Shown one piece after another: positions 1 through 6,082 of a DNA stretch of 19,745 nucleotides. The stretch covers positions 1-19,745 of the forward strand of contig CAVPEW010000054.1 in NCBI GenBank assembly GCA_963703565.1, written 5' to 3'. The first letter of the stretch is position 1. Each line of letters starts with the position of its first letter. The notes beneath the pieces were generated by a model. It was not told the DNA's origin. It searched no databases and saw nothing but the letters and a program-made list of their open reading frames with translations. This DNA is from CAVPEW01 sp963703565. Its GTDB lineage: Bacteria > Actinomycetota > Acidimicrobiia > Acidimicrobiales > VFJN01. The position numbers and the translations under genes are program-made.

Positions 1-948
1 GGGGTGGACGTGCGCCGGGTCGACCTGCGCGACCTCGACCTGCGCGCCACGTTCTGCGGGGCGACGTCGGTGCTGCACCTCGCCCGCTCGGGACCCCTGG
101 CCGCATCCGAGCCCGTCTCGGCGACTGCCGGCGGCAGGGGCGCGCCTGCGGTGCACGGTCTCGCCGACGCTGCCCTGGCCGCTCGGGTGCTCGACGCCGC
201 CGCTGCCGCAGGGGCCCGGCACGTGCTCCTGCTCTCCGACGCCACCGCCTACGGCGCGTGGGCCAACAACCCGGTCCCGCTGACCGAGGACGCCGCTCTG
301 CGTCCCAACCCGGGCGCCCTCCGGGCGATCGCATGCGCCGAGATCGAGCGCTCCGCCGCGCAGTGGCGCGAGACGCACCCCGGCATGGCCGTGACGCTCG
401 TTCGCCCCGCGCCCGTGGTGGGCGACCGGTGGCGGAGCCGGTTGGCGGCTGCGTTGCGCCGAGGCGTGGTGCCCGTGGGCGAGTCCGAGCCAGTCGGGCA
501 GTTCCTCGACATCGACGACCTGGCCTCGGCGGTGGACCTGGCTCGCCGATCCAGCCTGGACGGGCCACGCAACGTGGCTCCCGACGGCTGGGCCGACGCC
601 CCCACCATCCGAGCCCTGTCGGAGGCGCCGTTGCGGTTCCGGCTCCCCGGGTCGATCGCGGTCGGCGTTCGCAGGGCCGGCTTCCGCCGGGGCGTGAGCG
701 CCACGCCGCCCGAACTGCTCGCGTACCTGGCCCACCCCTGGGTCATCGGCAACGACCGCCTTCGGTCCGAGGGCTGGGAGCCGCGGCGCACCAACGAGGA
801 AGCTCTGGCCGCGGCGGTGCGACCCGGTCCGCTCGAGATCCTCACCCCGCGCCGCCGCCAGGAGCTGGCGCTGGGAATCGCCGCCGCGGCAGTTGCGGCC
901 ACGGTGGCCGCGCTGGGCGCCGGGGTGCGCCATCGCCTCAGAGCGTGA
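1..948 (+). CDS. NAD-dependent epimerase/dehydratase-like (extended SDR) protein, 5' end cut by window
   Basis: The protein resembles extended short-chain dehydrogenases of the sugar-nucleotide epimerase type. Visible blocks are VLHLA, the strand LLLSDATAYG followed by PLTEDAALRPNP, and LVRPAPVVG. The N-terminal GxxGxxG NAD-binding strand is missing because the frame is open to base 1; the GTG at position 4 lies where the third Rossmann strand should be, so it is not the true start. Family members use a YxxxK pair after the PNP segment. Here the aligned residues read RAIAC, so both the catalytic Tyr and Lys appear replaced, while the Ser of LLLSDA is kept. The C-terminus carries a hydrophobic Ala/Val-rich stretch (about residues 285-308) ending in basic residues, a likely membrane anchor. 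I infer a non-catalytic or altered SDR; the substrate is unknown. It converges with the HtrA-like gene. Confidence 0.8.
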   Translation, partial: GVDVRRVDLRDLDLRATFCGATSVLHLARSGPLAASEPVSATAGGRGAPAVHGLADAALAARVLDAAAAAGARHVLLLSDATAYGAWANNPVPLTEDAALRPNPGALRAIACAEIERSAAQWRETHPGMAVTLVRPAPVVGDRWRSRLAAALRRGVVPVGESEPVGQFLDIDDLASAVDLARRSSLDGPRNVAPDGWADAPTIRALSEAPLRFRLPGSIAVGVRRAGFRRGVSATPPELLAYLAHPWVIGNDRLRSEGWEPRRTNEEALAAAVRPGPLEILTPRRRQELALGIAAAAVAATVAALGAGVRHRLRA

Positions 949-956
949 CCGGAAAC

Positions 957-975
957 CGGTGCCGGCCTGGCACCG
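957..975 (+). terminator. Short hairpin between convergent genes
   Basis: CGGTGCC and GGCACCG form a perfect 7-bp stem around a GGCCT loop, 9 bases after the epimerase stop codon and about 50 bases before the convergent gene's stop. There is no T-tract, so intrinsic termination is uncertain. It may act on both strands, or may simply reflect GC-rich sequence. Confidence 0.3.
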
Positions 976-1025
976 TCGCTGGTGTCCGCTGGGGGGGAAG
1001 CCGACGACCCCCGTGGTACGGCGTC

Positions 1026-2159
1026 CTAGCCGCTCGGCGTGCCGAGCAGGACCGATGCGCTGTGGTCGGTGCCGGCCCGTTCGAACTCCACGGTGAGCGC
1101 GTCTCCAGGGTCGCGGCGGCGCAGGTCGCTCACCAGGGCCGACATCGAGGTGAGCTCGTTGCGGTCGACGGCGATGATGACGTCACCGGGACGTAGCCCG
1201 GCGGTGGCAGCGGGCCCTTCGGCGGCGACCCTGCGAACCAGGACGCCGCCGTCGAGGTGTTGCTCGGCCGCGGACTCGGGATCGAGGTCGCTGCCTTCCA
1301 TTCCGAGCCAGGGGTGGACGGCGGCGCCGGTGGCGACGATGTCGTCGGCGACCTCCCAGGCGACCTCGACCGGCACCGCCGAGCCGAAGCCGTTGGGGGT
1401 CGCGCCGGAGCTGAGCAGCCCGACGAGCGATCCCCCGGCATCGACGAGGGCGCCGCCGGTGCTCGAAGCGCTCCAGGTGGAGTCGGTCTGCAGCATGCCG
1501 TGGAGGGCGGTGCCGGACTCGTCGAGGGTCACGCGCCCGGTGGCGCTCAGGGTGCAGCGACGGCCAGGGTCGCTGGCTCCGACGGCGAGCAGGGCGGAGC
1601 CGATGGCCAGCGAGTCGGTCGATCCGCGCACCATGGTGGGCAGGCCATGGGCGTCGATGTGGACCACGGCAACGTCGGTGAGCTCGTCGCGCCCGATCAC
1701 CGTTCCGGTGGAGGTCGTTCCGGCGAGGCGGATCTCGACCCTGGTGGCGTCGCCGACCAGTCGGGCCGAGGTGACCAGGTGGCCGTCGTCGCGGAACACG
1801 ACGGCGGAGCCCACCCGGCCTGCGGCGGTGAGCTCGGCCACCGCTGGGCGCACGGTGTCGCCCACCTCGGCGGCCACTCCGGCAGGCGCCAGCGAGGCCA
1901 CGGGCGTGACGGCCACTCTCTCCACGGCGCCAGGCCCGGACCCGCCGTCGTTCAGGTCCAGCGCGGCCACGACCGCTCCGGCGAGGACGGCGCCCACGAG
2001 CCCGGCGGCCAGCACGGTTACCAGTCCGGGGTGGGCGCCCGTCTGCCAAGCTGGCGTGGGCCCCGTGGCCAGCTCGGAGGGATGCCGCCAGAGGCGGTCG
2101 TCGGGGGGGAGCGGCGCCGAGTAGGTGCCGGCCTCGTCGGGATCGTCTTCGGCCGGCAC
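1026..2159 (-). CDS. Membrane-anchored HtrA/DegP-like protein with PDZ domain, protease triad degenerate
   Basis: A 377-residue protein. The N-terminus (about 1-42) carries DRLWRHPSEL (21-30), a motif I recognise from actinobacterial membrane proteins of this type. A transmembrane helix spans about 44-67, followed by a trypsin-like (S1C) fold at about 95-275 and a PDZ domain at about 281-372 (HPWLGM, AAEGPAATAGLRPGDVIIAV). Active-site positions do not match HtrA proteases. The usual TNxH is TSAR (Arg133), the Asp is kept in LTDVAVV (Asp162), and the usual GNSGGPL is SSTGGAL (Thr234 in place of Ser). This points to a pseudoprotease that binds peptides or acts as a scaffold at the outer face of the membrane. 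The GTG start is preceded by TACCGT ending 8 nt upstream and no Shine-Dalgarno, consistent with a leaderless message. It is divergent from moaE. Confidence 0.88.
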   Translation of the reverse strand: MPAEDDPDEAGTYSAPLPPDDRLWRHPSELATGPTPAWQTGAHPGLVTVLAAGLVGAVLAGAVVAALDLNDGGSGPGAVERVAVTPVASLAPAGVAAEVGDTVRPAVAELTAAGRVGSAVVFRDDGHLVTSARLVGDATRVEIRLAGTTSTGTVIGRDELTDVAVVHIDAHGLPTMVRGSTDSLAIGSALLAVGASDPGRRCTLSATGRVTLDESGTALHGMLQTDSTWSASSTGGALVDAGGSLVGLLSSGATPNGFGSAVPVEVAWEVADDIVATGAAVHPWLGMEGSDLDPESAAEQHLDGGVLVRRVAAEGPAATAGLRPGDVIIAVDRNELTSMSALVSDLRRRDPGDALTVEFERAGTDHSASVLLGTPSG

Positions 2160-2167
2160 GCCAGCGA

Positions 2168-2173
2168 ACGGTA
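2168..2173 (-). promoter_or_regulatory. -10-like box of the HtrA-like gene
   Basis: TACCGT on the minus strand lies 8 nt before the GTG start at 2159. It fits the TANNNT consensus. No convincing -35 element is seen. The spacing places transcription start at or next to the start codon. Confidence 0.45.
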
Positions 2174-2245
2174 ACCGGGGTCGGACCCAGGGTGGTCGCG
2201 GTCTCGCACGGTACGGTCCCAGGCCGTCGGCGGCGGCCGGCCGTG

Positions 2246-2251
2246 TAGAGT
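2246..2251 (+). promoter_or_regulatory. -10-like box of moaE
   Basis: TAGAGT lies 6 nt before the ATG at 2258, which would give a leaderless transcript. No Shine-Dalgarno sequence is visible and no clear -35 element is present. Confidence 0.45.
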
Positions 2252-2257
2252 TGGGTG

Positions 2258-2782
2258 ATGTCCGGGTCCGCCGCGCTGGCGCCGCCGCAGGGGTCCGACA
2301 CCTGGATCGCCTTGTCGGGCGATCCGCTGCCCGTCTCGGCCGCCCAGGTGTGGGTGGTCCGCCCGTCGTGCGGGGCCACGGTGTGCTTCACCGGCACCGC
2401 TCGCGACCACAGCGAGGGCCGGCCCGGAGTCGAGCTGCTCGAGTACGAGGCCTACGAGGAGCAGGCGCTGGTGCGCCTCGGAGCGGTCGCCGACGCGATC
2501 CGTGCCGCTCACCCGGGCGTGGCGCGGATCGCGCTGCTGCACCGGGTGGGAGCGTTGGAGGTCGGCGACACGGCGGTCGTGGTGGCGGTCAGCGCGCCGC
2601 ATCGCGACGAGGCCTTCGTCGCGGCGCGGCTCGGCATCGAGGAGCTGAAGTCGACGGTGCCGATCTGGAAGCGCGAGCGGTGGGCGACCGGGGCGAGCTG
2701 GGGTGCCGACGCCCAGCCGCTGCCCGGCGGCGAAGCGGCGGACGCCGCGGCCCACCCGGGGCTCGGGAGGGCGCGGCGATGA
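2258..2782 (+). CDS. moaE: Molybdopterin synthase catalytic subunit MoaE
   Basis: The 174-residue protein matches the MoaE family. MoaE, together with the thiocarboxylated small subunit MoaD, inserts two sulfurs into cyclic pyranopterin monophosphate to make molybdopterin in the cytoplasm. Visible family blocks are GATVCFTGTARDHSEGR (39-55), LEYEAYEEQA (61-70), HRVGALEVGDTAVVVAVSA, HRDEAF and LKSTVPIWKRE, whose lysines (Lys131, Lys138) match the conserved catalytic-region lysines of the family. ATG at 2258 was chosen over the GTG three bases earlier because it sits directly after the TAGAGT box. About 25 residues at each end go beyond the core fold. The stop overlaps the start of the next gene (ATGA), showing translational coupling. 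No other Mo-cofactor gene is in the window. Confidence 0.93.
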   Translation: MSGSAALAPPQGSDTWIALSGDPLPVSAAQVWVVRPSCGATVCFTGTARDHSEGRPGVELLEYEAYEEQALVRLGAVADAIRAAHPGVARIALLHRVGALEVGDTAVVVAVSAPHRDEAFVAARLGIEELKSTVPIWKRERWATGASWGADAQPLPGGEAADAAAHPGLGRARR

Positions 2783-2967
2783 GCCCGCTTGCCTTCCTCG
2801 GCATCGCTGCAGCGCTCTCGGCGCTGGGTTGCGGGGTGCTCTGGCTTCGTCACCGGTCGCCGACCACCTACGACTCGGGGATCCGCGACTTCCAGCGGGA
2901 GATGGAGGCGCTCGCCCCGCCAGACGAGACGGCGGCGTCGGGCCGGCGGCGCAAGGGCCGCCGGTAG
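2779..2967 (+). CDS. Small single-pass membrane protein
   Basis: A 62-residue protein with an N-terminal hydrophobic helix (about residues 3-23, LAFLGIAAALSALGCGVLWL), then a charged soluble part with YDSGIRDFQREMEAL and a very basic tail (RRRKGRR). The ATG overlaps the moaE stop as ATGA, and GGAGG sits 8 nt upstream, so translation coupled to moaE is well supported. It ends 8 bases before mreB. I do not recognise a named family. The position directly before mreB suggests an envelope or cell-shape accessory role, which is inference only. Confidence 0.75.
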   Translation: MSPLAFLGIAAALSALGCGVLWLRHRSPTTYDSGIRDFQREMEALAPPDETAASGRRRKGRR

Positions 2968-2975
2968 CGGTCGGC

Positions 2976-3977
2976 GTGGCGCGCGACCTCGCCATCGATC
3001 TCGGTACGGCGAACACCCTGGTCTACGAGCGCGGCCGGGGCATCGTGTTCAACGAGCCGACCGTGATCGCCCTCAACGAGCGCACCCAGGACGTGTTGGC
3101 GATGGGCCACGAGGCGTGGCAGATGATCGGCCGGACGCCGGGTTACATCATCGCAGCCCGGCCGCTGCGCCAGGGCGCCATCACCGACTTCGACATCACC
3201 CAGCGCATGATCCGCCTGCTGCTGCACCGTGTCGGGGTGAACCGGTTCAACCGGCCCAGGGTGGTGATATGCGTGCCGTCGGCGATCACCGAGGTGGAGC
3301 GACGGGCCGTGATCGAGGCCGCCCGTCGGGCCGGTGCAGCCGATGCCCAACTGCTCGAGCAGCCCATGGCTGCGGCCATCGGCGCCGGCCTGCCGGTGCA
3401 CGAGCCGGTGGCCAACATGGTCATCGACGTGGGCGGCGGCACCTCGGAGACGGCGCTGATCTCCCTCGGGGGGGTGGTCGCGCTCGAGGCCGTGCGGGTG
3501 GGCGGGTTCGACCTCGACGCCGCGATACAGACCTACATCCGACGTGAGTACGGCATCGCGGTGGGAGAGCGGACCGCTGAGGACATCAAGCTGGCCATCG
3601 GCTCCGCCTGGCCGGTCCGCGACCAGGTCAAGGCCGAGGTGCGCGGCCGTGACCTGATGAGCGGCCTGCCCAAGACGGTGATCCTGTCGCCCGAGGAGGT
3701 GCGCGAGGCACTCGAGGAGCCCGTCTCGGCGATCGTCGAGTCGGTGGTGGCCTGCCTGGGCCAGAGCCCGGCGGAGCTGGCCCAGGACCTGATCCTCAAC
3801 GGGGTGCACCTGGTGGGCGGCGGCGGCCTGCTGGCCGGCCTGGACCGGCGGGTGGCGAGCGAGACCGAGGTCCCCGTGCACCTCGTCGACGCCCCGCTCG
3901 AGTGCGTGGTCCTGGGAGCCGGTCGCTGCATCGAGTCCTACGACCGCCTCAAGGTCATGTTCATGGGGTCGCGCTGA
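2976..3977 (+). CDS. mreB: Rod shape-determining protein MreB
   Basis: A 333-residue actin-like ATPase that in rod-shaped bacteria forms membrane-associated filaments guiding lateral wall synthesis. The phosphate-1 motif is IDLGTANTLVY at the N-terminus, phosphate-2 is DVGGGTSE, and the C-terminal adenosine motif is GGGGLLAGLDRRV. Other family blocks are FNEPTVIALN, AMGHEAWQMIGRTP, RPLRQGAITDFDITQ, CVPSAITEVERRAV and EQPMAAAIGAGLPV. The open frame extends upstream to 2703, but homology begins at the GTG at 2976, giving the usual family length. Downstream mreC, mreD and pbp2 are absent: the next gene is on the opposite strand. It is probably co-transcribed with moaE and the small membrane protein. 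Confidence 0.92.
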   Translation: MARDLAIDLGTANTLVYERGRGIVFNEPTVIALNERTQDVLAMGHEAWQMIGRTPGYIIAARPLRQGAITDFDITQRMIRLLLHRVGVNRFNRPRVVICVPSAITEVERRAVIEAARRAGAADAQLLEQPMAAAIGAGLPVHEPVANMVIDVGGGTSETALISLGGVVALEAVRVGGFDLDAAIQTYIRREYGIAVGERTAEDIKLAIGSAWPVRDQVKAEVRGRDLMSGLPKTVILSPEEVREALEEPVSAIVESVVACLGQSPAELAQDLILNGVHLVGGGGLLAGLDRRVASETEVPVHLVDAPLECVVLGAGRCIESYDRLKVMFMGSR

Positions 3978-4025
3978 GCTGGCAGCGGAGCGGTGCGGTG
4001 GTCGCGTCCTCCCGGCGGTCGTGGG

Positions 4026-4646
4026 TCAGCTGAGGTCCTCGGCCGCCTGGCGAACCTGCCAGTCGCGGTCGCTGCGGGCGGCCGCGATGGCCGCTTCGAC
4101 CTCGGGTCCCTCGAAGGGGGCGAGAGCGAGGACGGCCCTTCGGCGGACGGTTGCCCGGTCGGCGGTGGCGCTCAGGATGGCGGGCAGCCCGCCGGGGTCG
4201 CCGATCGCGCCCAGCGCGGCGACGGCGGCCTCGCGGACCAGGGCGTCGTCGTGGTCGGTGGCCAGCCCTGCGAGCGCTTCGACCGCTCGGGGTTCGGGGG
4301 GTTGGCGCTCCCCGCACGCCCAGGCGGCGACCTCCACCACCGTGGGTTCGTCGTCGCGTAGCGCGTCGCGCAGGCTGGGCGTTGCGTCGCCGGGCAGGCG
4401 CGCCGCGGCTTCGCAGGCGCGCCGGCGCACCGACGGGTCCGCGTCGGTGAGCGCCGCTGCGACCTCGGAGCCGAGCAGGTCGCCGACGCGTTCGAGCGCG
4501 CCGAGAGCGGCGACCCGGACGCCGGGGTGGGGGTGTGCCAGCAGGCTCCGGGCCGTGGCGGCATCGCCCCGGTGGCCGGCGAGCACGGCGCGTCGAGCGG
4601 CGTCGTGGGGGGGGCTGCTCGAACCGGGTCCTGTGTCGGGAGCCAC
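4026..4646 (-). CDS. HEAT-repeat protein
   Basis: The 206-residue protein is built almost entirely of degenerate HEAT/PBS-lyase-type helical repeats of about 30 residues. Repeats are recognisable by segments such as HPHPGVRVAALGALERVG, DADPSVRRRACEAAARL, DDEPTVVEVAAWACG, HDDALVREAAVAALGAIGD, ADRATVRRRAVLALAPF and SDRDWQVRQAAEDL. These folds normally mediate protein-protein contacts; no catalytic motif, signal peptide or membrane segment is visible. It starts with GTG, 6 nt after a TAGAAC box and without a Shine-Dalgarno. It converges with mreB (48-base gap) and diverges from the PDZ-Lon gene. The partner is unknown. Confidence 0.85.
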   Translation of the reverse strand: MAPDTGPGSSSPPHDAARRAVLAGHRGDAATARSLLAHPHPGVRVAALGALERVGDLLGSEVAAALTDADPSVRRRACEAAARLPGDATPSLRDALRDDEPTVVEVAAWACGERQPPEPRAVEALAGLATDHDDALVREAAVAALGAIGDPGGLPAILSATADRATVRRRAVLALAPFEGPEVEAAIAAARSDRDWQVRQAAEDLS

Positions 4647-4652
4647 CGCAGG

Positions 4653-4658
4653 GTTCTA
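4653..4658 (-). promoter_or_regulatory. Imperfect -10-like box of the HEAT gene
   Basis: TAGAAC on the minus strand lies 6 nt before the GTG start. It matches TANNNT except for the last base. Its spacing is the same as for moaE and the coiled-coil gene near 15.7 kb. Confidence 0.3.
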
Positions 4659-4742
4659 CCGCCCGGCGCGGCCGGCGTGGTCCGACCCCGTGCCAACCTG
4701 TGTCCGGCCCGACTCGGGGCCCCTCCCGCACGAGGGTGGACG

Positions 4743-5876
4743 GTGACCACGACGTCGACGATCGAAGCGGAACCGGCTGCGGCAGGGACCGCCCGAGGCC
4801 GGCTCGGGCGTCAGCGCTCGAGCCGGGGCCGTGCTCGCCGGTGGCTCTGGGCGGCTCTGCTGTTCTCGTCGCTGGTCGGGGTGATCGGCGCATCGGTGCT
4901 GACGGTGCCCTACTACGCGTTGAGCCCAGGATCGACGTGGCCACTCGATTCGCTGGTGCACGTCGATGGCGCCCCCTCCTACCGGACCCGTCATCCCGTG
5001 GCCTTCACCACCGTCAACGTGGGGCAGACCTCGCTGCTGGAGGCCCTGGCGGGCTGGATCGACGGCGACGTGGACGTGGTGCCGGCCTCGGTCATCGACG
5101 GGGACCGCAGCAGGGACGAGACCAACTCCTACAACCGGCGGTTGATGGACGACTCGAAGCTGGTGGCGAAGGCGGTCGCGTTGCGTGCCGTGGGTCGGCC
5201 GGTGGAGTTGCGCACGGCCGGCACCCAGGTGGTGGCGGTGGCCGAGGGTCAGCCCGCGAGCGGGAAGCTGTCGGCGGGTGACGTCATCGTCGCGGTCGAC
5301 GGCGCGGCCGTCGACGTTCCCGACGAGCTGCGAACCCTGCTGGCGGTGGGTGGCCCGGGAGCGACCCACCGCTTGTCGGTGGCACCATCGAGGGGAGGCG
5401 GGGTCCGCGAGGTCGAGCTGGCCACGGTCGGCTCCCCGCAGGACCCGTCGAGGGCAGTGATCGGGATCGCTCCGCGCGAGGTGCTGGTCTCGGCGGAGTC
5501 GCCGGTGGCGGTCCGACTCGACACGTCGGACGTGGGCGGCCCGAGCGCCGGGCTGGCGTTCACCCTGGCCGTGATCGACCGGCTGACGCGCGGCGAGCTG
5601 ACCGGCGGGCGGCGTGTGGCCGCGACGGGCACGATCGCGCTGGACGGGACCGTGGGGCGCGTCGGGGGCACGGTGCAGAAGGCCGTTGCGGTGCGCGACG
5701 CCGGCTACGAGGTGTTCCTGGTCCCAGCGGACGAAAGGGCAGAGATCGCCGGGAGGGTCGGCGACGACGTCGAGGTGATAGGGGTGGCTACGCTCCAGGA
5801 CGCGCTCGACGCCCTCGCCTCCCTGGGAGGCGGGTTCCAGGCGCCACAGCCCCCGGGGGTGGTGTCGCCCGGCTGA
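4743..5876 (+). CDS. Membrane-anchored PDZ-Lon protease (YlbL-like)
   Basis: The protein has 377 residues. A basic N-terminus is followed by a transmembrane helix (about 34-57, WLWAALLFSSLVGVIGASVL). An extracytoplasmic N-domain (PYYALSPGS, TVNVGQTSLLEAL) follows, then a PDZ domain at about 150-235 (SGKLSAGDVIVAVDGAAV) and a C-terminal Lon-type S16 protease domain. The Ser-Lys dyad is intact: Ser268 in VGGPSAGLAF and Lys313 in GGTVQKA, 45 residues apart as in Lon. This domain order matches the actinobacterial/Firmicute YlbL family, which acts at the outer membrane face without an ATPase. The frame opens upstream, but GTG at 4743 is preceded by GAGGGTGG as a Shine-Dalgarno, and the usual N-terminus begins there. 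It is divergent from the HEAT gene. Confidence 0.9.
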   Translation: MTTTSTIEAEPAAAGTARGRLGRQRSSRGRARRWLWAALLFSSLVGVIGASVLTVPYYALSPGSTWPLDSLVHVDGAPSYRTRHPVAFTTVNVGQTSLLEALAGWIDGDVDVVPASVIDGDRSRDETNSYNRRLMDDSKLVAKAVALRAVGRPVELRTAGTQVVAVAEGQPASGKLSAGDVIVAVDGAAVDVPDELRTLLAVGGPGATHRLSVAPSRGGGVREVELATVGSPQDPSRAVIGIAPREVLVSAESPVAVRLDTSDVGGPSAGLAFTLAVIDRLTRGELTGGRRVAATGTIALDGTVGRVGGTVQKAVAVRDAGYEVFLVPADERAEIAGRVGDDVEVIGVATLQDALDALASLGGGFQAPQPPGVVSPG

Positions 5877-6082
5877 TCGGCCCCGGTCCGGATCCGTTGC
5901 CCACCATGCATTCCGCCGTTCCCTGCGCGTCGACCGGGTCCCGCTCACCGCGGCGGTGCCGCCGATGGTGAGCGACCAGGTTCGATTCGCGGCCGCAGCT
6001 CGCCCAGTTCCTGGTCGCGTTCGCCGGGCTGGCCTTCGTCGTCAGCCGCCCCGAGCTGCTCGCAGGGTGGCGTGCCGGGCGG

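Noticed and set aside
1183..2397. 404-codon minus-strand frame overlapping the HtrA-like gene and moaE
   Set aside because: Its Arg/Gly/Ala-rich sequence has no family blocks, while the overlapping frames have clear protease-fold, PDZ and MoaE motifs.
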